This document shows, one piece after another, positions 18,919 through 28,446 of a stretch of DNA of 64,000 bases (the first letter of the stretch is position 1; each line of letters opens with the position of its first letter). A model generated the notes under the pieces. That model had not been told where the DNA came from. It was given only the letters and a program-made list of their open reading frames with translations, and ran no database searches. The stretch is from JANXZS01 sp963797255. Lineage in GTDB: Bacteria > Acidobacteriota > Terriglobia > Terriglobales > Acidobacteriaceae. Location of the stretch: assembly GCA_963797255.1 (NCBI GenBank), contig CAWCOV010000037.1, positions 19,693-83,692 of the forward strand. The letters are read 5' to 3'. Made by a program: the position numbers and the translations under genes.

Positions 18919-21900
18919 TTAGAAGTTGAATCGCGCCGTCAGCGAGATAGTACGGGCACCGAGGGCGTGGTTGCGGCACCGAAGTTCGCGTTGGCAATGT
19001 TGTTCGAAATACTGTTCGGGTTGAGGTTTAGGTTGTTGAAGAGATTGTAGGCGTCGGCTCGGAACTCCAACTTGGCGTTCTCACCAAGAACCGGCATAGT
19101 GGGCAGACCAAAGGCTTTCGTTAACGTCATATCGACGTCTTTGTAACCCGGGCCAGTGAGCGAGTTGCGGCGAACACCTGGAGCCTGAGGAAGCGCAGGT
19201 CCAAAGTCGGTTCCACTGAATGCGGTGTAGGCTGGCTGCGAGAAATATGCCTCGCCTCCCAGCGGAAAATTCGAACCGGTCTTGAACTGATCGTTACTGT
19301 TATCGGTGCCCGCGCCGCCCAAGGTAGGCAGCGGGCAACAATGTCGAATAACCGCATGTTCCGCAGTAAAGACTTCCGCCGTTCACGTTGACCACTGGGT
19401 TCCAGGGGAATCCACCGTGCCAGTTCCAGATCCCGCTAAGCGACCAACCTCCGGCGAGCTTTTCGAGCCAATTCTTGTCCCATGGAAGAAGACCGGCTGC
19501 CACATGCCAAAGAGCTTAAAAGCTGTGCCCACGTTGTAGTCGGAGCGGCCATAGTTCAGATCAGGGTCATATGGATATATCTGGTTCGTGTACGGAGCGG
19601 AACTCGTGTCCATGCTCTTGGCCCAGGTGTATTGAGCATCGATCGAAAATTGGTGTGAGAACTGATGCTTTAAATCAGCGAGCAAAGCGTTGTAGTTGCC
19701 GCTGCCGTTCAACGCCGAAGTAAGTCTCCGCCACCAATCTGTGGGTTCAGGGGGAGGCCCGTCGCCGCAGGAACAGCGTTCGGGTTTGCGTGGAAGTAGG
19801 TGTTACGTGACAAGGCTCCCATGTATCCCAACAGTCGCAACCCACTGGTGACCCATATCGTATTGCGTATCCAGCGAGTAGTGGTGAGTGTGCATTGTGG
19901 GAAGATCACGGGGGAAGATGCTGACATTTACCTGGCCAGTTGCTGGCAGTCCGTTCGGATTGAAGGCTGAAATCGTGTTCGGGTTCGCCGGATAGCCGAA
20001 GATTGAAGTCGGATCAGAGGAAGTGGCGTAAACAATGCCGGGATTCGGCGAGGTCGGCGTGGACAAGGTAAAGGTCGGGCTCACCACCAAGTCCCGGATT
20101 CCCTTGAACGTTGGCTGAGATAGCGATCTCTTCCTGGTTAAAATTCAGGCCGTAACCGCCACGGATCACCACTCTGCCGGCAAACTGATTTGGGCTCCAC
20201 GCAAAGCCAACTTGTGGTCCAAAGTTAGTCTTCTGCGCGTTCCAGGTATTCCCTCTTCGGACGATAAGGTCAGTCATGTAATTCGAACCCCCGCCGGGCA
20301 CAGCGACAAACATGTTGCCCTGTTTGGATGAGAGGGGGCCGAAAGTAAGACCAGCGCAGGCCGACATTCACAGTCAGGTTCGGACGAACTTTGAAGTCAT
20401 CCTGGGCAAAGAAGCCCCAGATGTTCTCTCGGTCGTCTTGACGAATCGTTGTCGGTATTCCGGTATTTGGATCGAATGACCCATTTTCGATATTTGGCGC
20501 ATCGTTAAGGAAATCCCACATGTTGAAGAACGTGTAGTTCGGCACGCCGCAACCAGCGCACTCGTTCAGATAGTAGAGGCGCGTAAGTTCGCCGCCAAAC
20601 TTAATGGAGTGCCTTCCTGCAATCTTGGTGGCTACATCCTTGTAGCTGTAGGTCCACTGATTCAGAATGCTTCCGACGTTCGGCCCAAAGGGAGTTATGA
20701 AATTTTGCCCATTTGCGCCAAGGCTGCCGATCTGACCGATATGGTCCGTTGGGAGCCCGACGGGCGACTGGGGATTAGAGGCAATTTCATTCCAGCGCCA
20801 TCCGGCAGCATTGGCGCGAGCCTCGTTTAGGAAGGTCGGCGAAAAGGTGTGGTTCCAGATCCCCGAAAACGCCTGGTTGATTTGCGAGTGGTGGAAGAAG
20901 TTGTAAGCGCGCGCTCCCCCGTTCAGCGTACTCGCAGATTGGGGAACCCAGTAGATCGTAAAACTGATGCGATCCTTCGCACCTAGAACCGCATCGAGGC
21001 GACCGTTGTATGCGTTCTTCGATGTGGTGCTTGGGCTGGAAGTAATGTAGTTTGCAATGTCGGGTACTCCATCCAGGCCACCGCCTACGCCGGGGTTACT
21101 GGGATTTACCCAACCGAGATCCTGATTGCCTAAGCCTGTGGGTAAGGGCGAGCCAATGTCCAGACCCTTGCCCGGAATGGTAATGCAGTTCACCCCTTCC
21201 TGGAGGCCGGCATTCGTGCAGGTGGAATTGTTAATGCCCTTGCTGATGACTGCCGAACCCGGGAACGTGAGATACGTTGCAGAGATGCTGTTTGCGGGTC
21301 CCAACGCGTCGAACTCCGGTGTGTCATACCACCCATTTGCTACGCTGTTTGAACTGGGTTGACGCACGGTCTCGTAACTGAAGAAGGCGAAAATCTTATT
21401 CTTCCAGATCGGAGCACCGACATTTGCACCCCACTGATTAAATTGGTTGTTGTCTCTCAAAACACTGTTGCCTTGACCGTTGTACCGCTGATAGGCGTTG
21501 AGGCCGGGCCGATGAGCGGTATAAAACACACCGCCATGAACATCGTTGGTGCCGCTCTTCGAAGTGACTTGGATCTGCGCGCCGCTGAAGCGCCCATTCT
21601 CGGCGTCATAGCTATTGGAGACAATCTTCATACTCTGAACGGAATCTTCAGAGGGAGTGATGATAGTTGTGCCGCCCCAGACGGCGCTTGCAGTGCTGAT
21701 ACCGTCGATTGAAATACTGTTGTTTTCGTACTGCCCGCCGCTGGCCAGAGCTTGCGGACCGTTTTCTGTTTGAAAGATTCCGTTATTTCCGCCGGTCGCG
21801 CCGGGGCCTTGAGTGCCGGGAAGATTTTGGCCGCCCCCACCGCCCCCCTGAGCGCCATTGCCAAAGACGCCGGGCGCTAATTGGGTCAACTGGAACACAT

Positions 21901-22369
21901 CACGTCCAAATGAAGGCAGATGCTGGATCTGATTCTCACCTACTACGCCACTGGTCGAAGCGGTCGATGTATCAAGGGCAGGTATCTGGTCTCCGCTAAC
22001 TGTAACGGTCTCTGCAGCACCTCCCAGTTCAAGTTGCACATTCAAAGTATTCGGTTGTTCCGGGATCAGCGGTACGCTGCTGATAGCCTTCTGTTTGAAT
22101 CCGTCTCTCTCGACGGCGAGTGAATAGTGGCTGGGGCCCAGAGCATTGAAGTTGTAAAGTCCGGCATCGGTTGTTGTGCTGGTCAGTACCTGGCTCGTGT
22201 CGAGGTTGGTCAATTTGACCGTTGCACCGGGAACGACTGCTCCCGAGGGATCGGTGACTGTCCCTTGGAGGCTCGCTCTGTATTGGGCTTGTGCAAAGGG
22301 AATCGTAACTAGAAAAAGTAGAGAGAAGCCGATAAATACACTACGACGTATCACACTCAGATAACACAT
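18919..22369 (-). pseudogene. Oar-like TonB-dependent receptor, about seven frameshifts in its last third
   Basis: Starts at ATG 22369 (GAGG upstream) with a signal peptide (IGFSLLFLVTIPFAQA), a carboxypeptidase-regulatory domain (GTVTDPSGAVVPGATVKL, about 33-115), a plug (about 120-230) and a barrel. The first about 670 residues are in one frame. From about 20345 on, the protein must be pieced together from successive frames: MFVAVPGGGSNYMTD, SPTFTLSTPTSPNPG, SRNTYFHANPNAVP, NYNALLADLKHQFSH, WLEKLAGGWSLSG, GVRRNSLTGPGYKDVD, then ALGARTISLTARFNF and the stop at 18919. The restored length is about 1150 residues, typical for the family. At least two breaks (near 20345 and 20078) look like one extra base in a T run. 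Such receptors often take up oligosaccharides and fit the GH-rich surroundings. Confidence 0.82.
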
Positions 22370-22838
22370 CACTGCGCCTCACAATCTAATCCATGAACTC
22401 AAATGAAAAATCGTCCACGGTAGGCGCAATGAGAGTGAGGCTACTTTCGCTCACAGCAAGCGTAACTATTGAGCCTGCCATGGAAACTCTGCGGAATTGA
22501 GATGCAGGAGGCAGGTACGGCGTTGAAAGGGCTATTCAGCAGAATAAAAAGAGTACACATCGATTTTAGGCGGTTCTGAGAGCTAGTCTGAGTGCAGGTA
22601 CGCTGGCGAAATTTGCGATTCGCGTCAGCGTTTCGCCTTAAGAACAAACGTCATACCGACCTGTAGGTTCGTTTGGGACTAGCAAATTGTTCGCAAGTTT
22701 TTTGTTCACAATCCCGACTCACACACAGTTTGTGGACGCAAATTTCAGCAACATTACCAAAACGCTTAGTGTCATTGAAATTCTTTTGATGGCGGCTGAC
22801 ATCTTTCCGTTAAGTCTTGCGTTTCCTGCAATCGAATT
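22370..22838. other. intergenic region between the TonB receptor and GH92 genes
   Basis: Both flanking genes point left, so this region must hold the receptor promoter. The short frames in it (22441-22647 minus, 22687-22896 plus) have no family resemblance. No clear operator or hairpin was recognised. Confidence 0.35.
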
Positions 22839-25142
22839 TCACTTTCCTGGAGTATCGCTCATCGCGAAGCGCAGTTCTCCGCCCGCCATCAACTGATCGT
22901 GCGTGAGTGTGGAGTTCGAAATTACGTTGCCATTTAGAGTGACGGAACGTGCGTAAACTTTCCCGCTTTCCGCGCCAGTCGCAATGACATGCAGCTTGCG
23001 GCCATTCGGAAGTGCGACAGTCATATCGTCAAAACGCGGAGAACCAAGCGAGTAATTCGGCACGCCAGGACAAACCTGATAGAAGCCGAGAGCACTCAGG
23101 ACGTACCAGGCGCTCATCTGCCCCGCATCGTCGTTACCTGCGAGGCCAGCGGGACCATCTTTATACTCGCTGTCGAGAATCGATCGAACATGTTTCTGCG
23201 TTTTCTCGGGCGCGCCGGCGAAATCGTAGAGATATGCAATGTGGTGGCTGGGCTCGTTACCGTGAGCGTAATAGTTTCCCGCAAAGAGTTCGTCGAGCTT
23301 GGCTTCGAACTTTGCGTTGCCGCCTTCGAGTTCGATGAGTCCCGAGATATTTTGCGGTACAAAAAACGTGTATTGCCACGGCAGTCCCTCCGTGATCCAA
23401 CTGTAGGACTTGGCTGGATCGAAGGGTGTAGTCCACGAACCATCGGCATGACGTCCACGCGCAAAGCCAGTTTGAGGATCAATCACGTTGCGCCAGTTCT
23501 CTCCACGCTTGCGAAAGAGAGCTGCATCTTCCTTATACCCCAATTCTTGAGCGATGTCGGCAATCATCGCATCGTCATACGCATACTCAAGCGTGCGCGA
23601 TACTTGTTCGTTCTTGTGGAAAGCATCGTCGATCGGGTCTTCGAGAGGAATGTAACCGTATTTGATATATGAGTCGAGACCGCGACGTCCCTTGCCGTCG
23701 CGATACTCCTCGCGCGTTGCCGGCATCTCCAATGCGTTCTTGCGCATCAGCGGATAAGCTCGGCGCATATCGAAGCCGCGAATGCCTTTGTGCCAGGCAT
23801 CGATCATCATGGCGGAGGAATGATCTCCTACCATCTCCGAGGTGTAGCTGTTCCACGCTGGAAAAATTGGGAGAAAGCCGCCTTGCTCCCCTTTTGTGAT
23901 GATTGACTGCATCATGGATGCTTCGAGGTTCGGATCCAGAATCATCATGAGTGGCGCCTGCGCACGGAAGATGTCCCATACCGAAAAATCGTCATATTGC
24001 GTTGTCGTGGTGTGCTCGATCTCTCCGTGATCGTGAAAGCGAGGGTAAGTACCGCTAACGTCGCTATACGTCCGTGGTTGTAGCATCGCGTGGTAGAGCG
24101 CGGTGTAGAACACCGCTTTGGCGGGATCGTTGCCCGCAATCTGAATGCGGCCGAGTTGTGCATGCCACGCGCTGCGTGCTGAGGTCTCCACCTTGGCATA
24201 ATTCCAGTCCGGGATTTCTGCCCGAAGATTGTTCCGCGCCTCTTCAATCGAAACGAAAGAGGTGCCGATCCGAACTGTGATTACATCTCCGCGATGCACA
24301 GAACCAAAACGCACGTATGTTCCAAACCCAGGACGTGGCGCAGAAGTAGGCTGTGTTTGAGCGGCTGCCGAAGCACCGCCAGTCGAAGTCATCGTCTGCG
24401 AGACGACGACAACCCCAACGGGATGTCCGTCCCCAACCTGCCTGGATCGTCCGTCGAATGTTTCCGACCCGATGTAGGTCCCAGCTGACTTTACGGGGTG
24501 ATCGAACTCCGCAACAAACCATGCACTGAAGCCCGCAAGTTTTCCGCTTCCTGCATATTCCCGACGGACAGGCACTTCGCAAGTCACTTCTTTCTTTGCA
24601 GCATCTACGGCGACCCAGCCATCGCCTCCTCGAGCGTTGTTCTCCAGCACGACCCACGCGTCTGGATTGTTTGCGTTGAATTCGAATCGCATGATTCCTG
24701 CGCGGGACGTTGCGGTTACGAAAGCTTTTACATGGGCTTCCTTGAGGTCGACCTGATACGAGTATGGCGTTGCATGTTCGCTCTCACGATCGAATGCGGC
24801 AGCGCGCATAACGGCAGCGGTTTTTAGCGAGCCGGTACCCGGCATCAGCGTCATGCTGCCGTAGTCAGGGACGCAACTTCCGCTGAGGAAGTGTGAACCC
24901 CGCAAACCTTGAATCTTCGCGTCAGTAAAGTAGTACGGTGCTATGCACTTGGTTTCTCCGGCGCGCGTCTGCGGCGTCCAGTGCGTCATTGCAAAAGGAA
25001 CACCGACGGCGGGATAGGTCTGCCCTTCGTTTTGTGTTCCTGTCAGTGGGTGTACCAGATCTTCAGGAAGAGATCGGCCCATAGCGGAGATGGTAGTAAC
25101 AAAGAGCGCGGCAGCAACACAGCGTCGAAGCATGAACCCCAT
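22839..25142 (-). CDS. GH92 family alpha-mannosidase-like glycosidase
   Basis: About 767 residues with a signal peptide (CVAAALFVTTISAMGRS). ATG 25142 is preferred over TTG 25169 because the latter adds a charged lead before the signal peptide. GH92 landmarks are VHPLTGTQNEGQTYPAVGVP near the N-terminus, SGSCVPDYGSMTLMP, GNEPSHHIAYLYDFAG and GNDDAGQMSAWYVLSALG; the last holds the acidic residues that bind the catalytic water in characterised members. GH92 enzymes are calcium-dependent exo-alpha-mannosidases with inverting chemistry. The C-terminus (GGELRFAMSDTPGK) is complete. A TonB receptor gene lies downstream on the same strand, suggesting coupled glycan degradation and uptake; the linkage specificity is not visible. 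Confidence 0.92.
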   Translation of the reverse strand: MGFMLRRCVAAALFVTTISAMGRSLPEDLVHPLTGTQNEGQTYPAVGVPFAMTHWTPQTRAGETKCIAPYYFTDAKIQGLRGSHFLSGSCVPDYGSMTLMPGTGSLKTAAVMRAAAFDRESEHATPYSYQVDLKEAHVKAFVTATSRAGIMRFEFNANNPDAWVVLENNARGGDGWVAVDAAKKEVTCEVPVRREYAGSGKLAGFSAWFVAEFDHPVKSAGTYIGSETFDGRSRQVGDGHPVGVVVVSQTMTSTGGASAAAQTQPTSAPRPGFGTYVRFGSVHRGDVITVRIGTSFVSIEEARNNLRAEIPDWNYAKVETSARSAWHAQLGRIQIAGNDPAKAVFYTALYHAMLQPRTYSDVSGTYPRFHDHGEIEHTTTTQYDDFSVWDIFRAQAPLMMILDPNLEASMMQSIITKGEQGGFLPIFPAWNSYTSEMVGDHSSAMMIDAWHKGIRGFDMRRAYPLMRKNALEMPATREEYRDGKGRRGLDSYIKYGYIPLEDPIDDAFHKNEQVSRTLEYAYDDAMIADIAQELGYKEDAALFRKRGENWRNVIDPQTGFARGRHADGSWTTPFDPAKSYSWITEGLPWQYTFFVPQNISGLIELEGGNAKFEAKLDELFAGNYYAHGNEPSHHIAYLYDFAGAPEKTQKHVRSILDSEYKDGPAGLAGNDDAGQMSAWYVLSALGFYQVCPGVPNYSLGSPRFDDMTVALPNGRKLHVIATGAESGKVYARSVTLNGNVISNSTLTHDQLMAGGELRFAMSDTPGK

Positions 25143-25323
25143 TCTTGCTGTGGAATCCCATTTACGCAAACAGGACGGCGATTTTCCATTGCGTTGGCCT
25201 GTGATGCCTCCCTCGATAAGATAGTGATCGCGATTCTCTCGAAGCCTCTTTCAACTGCTTTGGCGGACCCTGTTCGGGCGCGACAATGCGAAATAAGGCC
25301 CGGGCTGCACGTTTAGACCTTTT

Positions 25324-27939
25324 CTATTCAGCTCGCAAAGCGGCCGCCGGGTCCATGCGAAAAATTCGCCACACAGGAACGAGAAGCGCACCTAACGAGG
25401 AAACGAGAAGCACAAATGCGACTGCAGCAAAGATTACGGGATCATGAGGGCCAACGCCGAACAGCATGCTCTGCACGTATCTCGTCAAAAGCCCGGCGAA
25501 AAGGAGACCGCCTACAACCCCCAACAAGACGCGGAGCATAGATTGCCTAAGCATCAAAAGAGAAACTTGAATTGGTGAAGCACCTAGAGCCAATCGAATG
25601 GAGAGTTCCAAAAATCTTTGCGCAACCGTGTATACCAGCAGGCCATATACCCCGATAACCGCAATCAACAACGCAAGTCCAGCAAGGATGGTGAAGATCG
25701 AGGCAGAGAAACGCGGGATGGCTGTGGACCTTGAAAGCACCTCATCCAGCGTGCCCACTTCTGACACGGGCTGTGACTTATCGATCTGACGAATCGCTCT
25801 TCTAACGGCAGGAGCGAAACTCAAAGGCTCTCCCCCGGTTCGAACCATCAACGTGGTCCACGCCAGCCAGCCCTGTGTCTTCTGCTCGTATGGAATGTAG
25901 ACAACCGGACCTTCATTCTCTGTAAGGCCCATATGCTTTACGTCTGGAACCAGGCCAGCGATGGTGATCCACTCTTGTTCGTCTTTGACCCGCAGTCTTC
26001 GCCCGATCGGATCCAGGCCCGGGAAATATCGAAGTGCCATTGCCTGATTGATGATTGCCACCGGTGCAGAGCCGGCTCGATCGCTGTTCTCAAAGTCGCG
26101 GCCTTTTAAAATCGGAATGCGCGCCGTTTGAAGATACCCCGTACTAATAGCTCGAAGTCCTGCCTGGATTGGTGGATCGTTCGCTCGACGCGTGACTCCT
26201 TCCGCCGCAAATTCAAAGGTTGGATTGTTACCCTTGAGCGGCGTGTCACTTATTTCACCCACCGCGAGAACACCCGGCAAATCTCTCACCTTGGTAAGCA
26301 CCTGATCAAAGAAACTGTTCTGCGATGTGTTGGTGGGATAGCGCGACACTGGCAAAGTCATGCGCATGGTCAGGAGGTGGTCGGTTCGCAGTCCAGTAGG
26401 CGTAGATTGCAGCCGTGCGAAGCTTTCCCCGAGAAGGCCCGCTGCTACAAGAAGAACTGAAGCAAGGCCGACCTCAATTACTATGAGCACGCCGCGTTTG
26501 TGCTCCATATGGCGCGGAGTTCCGCGGGAGGCCGAGCCGATACGCTCCGCAAGGTCGCTTCTCGTCGCATGAATTGCTGGCATCAATCCAAATATCACGA
26601 CAGTAGCCAGTGTCATGCCCATTGCAAACAAGGCAATCGGCAAGTTCAGATGTACTTCACTCGCTCGAGGGATGAGATCACTTCCAAATTTTCTCGCAAA
26701 CTCTATCCCTGGTACCGCCAGCGCGAAACCTAGGATCCCGCCGAAGGTAGCCAGCACCAGGCTCTCGCCAAGCAATTGCCTGAATATCCGCGCGCGATTC
26801 GCGCCCAGTGCAGCTCGAACCGCAATCTCCTTTGCTCTCGATGATCCCCTTGCGAGAAGAAGATTCGCCAAATTTGCACACGTAATCAAAAGCAGCAGAG
26901 CGGCAGCTCCCTGAAGCATGAGGAGAAATGGCCGGGTTTTGCCGACAAATTGCTCATGCAAAGGGACGAGGTTGACGCTCCACCCTGTATTTGAAGCCGG
27001 ATATACTGCGGCTAGTCTTTGCGCGATAAGATCCATCTCGGTCGCCGCGTTCCGCGCATTCGATCCGCCGCTCAGCCTCCCAATCACCGACAGCCAACGA
27101 CCGTCTCGGTTCGCTCGATTCTTTTCGCTCAAGGAGAGGGGTACCCACGCATCCGTTTCCGGAATTGGAAAAGCAAAGCTAGCAGGCATCACACCAACTA
27201 CCGTCGCCGACGAACCATTCAGAGTCAACTGACGGCCGATCAGTTCCGGCGATTCTCCGAGTTCTCGCCAAAGGCGATGGCTGAGGATGACCACGGGTGC
27301 GCTCTGCTCCTGATCTTCATCGGACCGGAAGACGCGTCCTATTTGGGCATTTACACCTAGGGTTGAAAATAGGTTGGCTGAGACAAGTTGCGTTTCAAGA
27401 CGGCGTGGATCTTCTACATTCGTCAGATTCATCGGCCAGCTTGAATAGGCTGAGAGTGATTCGAACGCACGAGATTGCGCCCGCCAATCGTAGAAATCCG
27501 CAGCGGAGACATGCATAGGCTCGCCATTATGGTCCTTCCGATGGCCCCACACGGCGAAGAGATCTCCAGGCTGACGATACGGAAGGGACCGGAGCAGAAC
27601 CTGATCGACCGCTCCGAAGATAACGGAATTCGCCCCGATGCCGAGTGCCAGGGACAGTATCGAAACCGTTGCAAAAACGGGATTCCTCGCCAACATCCGT
27701 AATGCGAATCGCAGATTCTGGCCAAGCTCGTCCAGCCAACCGAAAGACCATTTCTCGTGGCATTCTTCTGCAAGGTGCGTCCTGTTGCCAAATTGACGCA
27801 GTGCCTCAATACGCGCTCTCTCCGGCGTGAGGCCGGCTTCCACCAGGTCGTCGATGCGTTCTTCAAGATGCGCCTGCATCTCGGCTTTCAGCTCGCTCTC
27901 AAATCGCCGCGATCGGAAATATCTCAGAATGCGTTTCAT
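25324..27939 (-). CDS. ADOP-type ABC transporter permease (MacB/FtsX fold)
   Basis: An 871-residue permease of the acidobacterial duplicated orphan permease family. An N-terminal soluble prefix (about 1-70, FESELKAEMQAHLEERIDDL) precedes two MacB-FtsX units. Each has one membrane helix followed by a periplasmic domain (NPVFATVSILSLALGIGANS starts the first) and three further helices (LLLITCANLANLLLARG in the first unit, LIAVIGVYGLLVYTVAQRF in the second). No ATPase gene is adjacent, as usual for ADOP. Its start overlaps the end of the PadR gene by four bases (ATGA), so the two are translationally coupled and the repressor very likely controls it. The substrate is unknown. Confidence 0.93.
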   Translation of the reverse strand: MKRILRYFRSRRFESELKAEMQAHLEERIDDLVEAGLTPERARIEALRQFGNRTHLAEECHEKWSFGWLDELGQNLRFALRMLARNPVFATVSILSLALGIGANSVIFGAVDQVLLRSLPYRQPGDLFAVWGHRKDHNGEPMHVSAADFYDWRAQSRAFESLSAYSSWPMNLTNVEDPRRLETQLVSANLFSTLGVNAQIGRVFRSDEDQEQSAPVVILSHRLWRELGESPELIGRQLTLNGSSATVVGVMPASFAFPIPETDAWVPLSLSEKNRANRDGRWLSVIGRLSGGSNARNAATEMDLIAQRLAAVYPASNTGWSVNLVPLHEQFVGKTRPFLLMLQGAAALLLLITCANLANLLLARGSSRAKEIAVRAALGANRARIFRQLLGESLVLATFGGILGFALAVPGIEFARKFGSDLIPRASEVHLNLPIALFAMGMTLATVVIFGLMPAIHATRSDLAERIGSASRGTPRHMEHKRGVLIVIEVGLASVLLVAAGLLGESFARLQSTPTGLRTDHLLTMRMTLPVSRYPTNTSQNSFFDQVLTKVRDLPGVLAVGEISDTPLKGNNPTFEFAAEGVTRRANDPPIQAGLRAISTGYLQTARIPILKGRDFENSDRAGSAPVAIINQAMALRYFPGLDPIGRRLRVKDEQEWITIAGLVPDVKHMGLTENEGPVVYIPYEQKTQGWLAWTTLMVRTGGEPLSFAPAVRRAIRQIDKSQPVSEVGTLDEVLSRSTAIPRFSASIFTILAGLALLIAVIGVYGLLVYTVAQRFLELSIRLALGASPIQVSLLMLRQSMLRVLLGVVGGLLFAGLLTRYVQSMLFGVGPHDPVIFAAVAFVLLVSSLGALLVPVWRIFRMDPAAALRAE

Positions 27940-28277
27940 GATTCAGCGAGCCTCATGATGCGAGTGAGCCCTTCAATCATGCGGTCCATCGATTTGATCT
28001 CGCGATCGAGTTGCTTACGGCCCGCAGCCGTCAGCTTGTAAATGCGCACGCGGCGATTCCGAGACGACATACCCCACTCGGCCGTTACCCATCCCTCGAT
28101 CAACAGTCGCTGTAGAGCGGGATAAAGGGATCCTTCTTCAGCCCGGAGGAGGTTCCCGGAATTGTCGTAGATTCGTTGCGCGAGGGCATAACCATGCAGT
28201 GCTTCGAGACGGAGTGTTGCGAGAATCAGCATCTCGAGGGTTCCGGGAAGCAACTCTTCTCCCGTTTTCTGGGCCAT
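27936..28277 (-). CDS. PadR-family transcriptional repressor (acidobacterial type)
   Basis: A 113-residue winged-helix protein with the PadR signature GTLEMLILATLRLEALHGYA, the wing and recognition region EEGSLYPALQRLLIEGWV, then RRVRIYKLTAAGRKQL, and a C-terminal dimerisation helix. It starts at ATG 28277. A perfect 18-bp palindrome lies 15-32 bases upstream of the start and is the likely autoregulatory operator. The gene is coupled to the ADOP permease by a four-base overlap, the standard acidobacterial arrangement. The inducer is unknown; PadR repressors often respond to antimicrobial or phenolic compounds. Confidence 0.95.
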   Translation of the reverse strand: MAQKTGEELLPGTLEMLILATLRLEALHGYALAQRIYDNSGNLLRAEEGSLYPALQRLLIEGWVTAEWGMSSRNRRVRIYKLTAAGRKQLDREIKSMDRMIEGLTRIMRLAES

Positions 28278-28291
28278 GTCGCATACCTCGC

Positions 28292-28309
28292 CTATCTATG
28301 CATAGATAG
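28292..28309. promoter_or_regulatory. 18-bp perfect palindrome, likely PadR operator
   Basis: CTATCTATGCATAGATAG is its own reverse complement and lies just upstream of the padR-like start at 28277. The position and symmetry suit a dimeric PadR repressor controlling the padR-ADOP operon. Binding is inferred, not shown. Confidence 0.7.
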
Positions 28310-28446
28310 CACCAGGGTACGGATTCGTCAACTGGAGATGAAATTTGTTTTGAGACCTGGATCCGCGTAGTTTCGTCTTGCAGAACAGGTTGGCGCCGGA
28401 GCCGGCTTCAAAATCTAAAGGGCGCAAGGAAATTTAAGAGGTCGTC

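Noticed and set aside
20609..22364. Several plus-strand frames inside the TonB receptor region
   Set aside because: They are antisense shadows; the minus strand carries the signal peptide, carboxypeptidase-regulatory domain and plug in one continuous frame.
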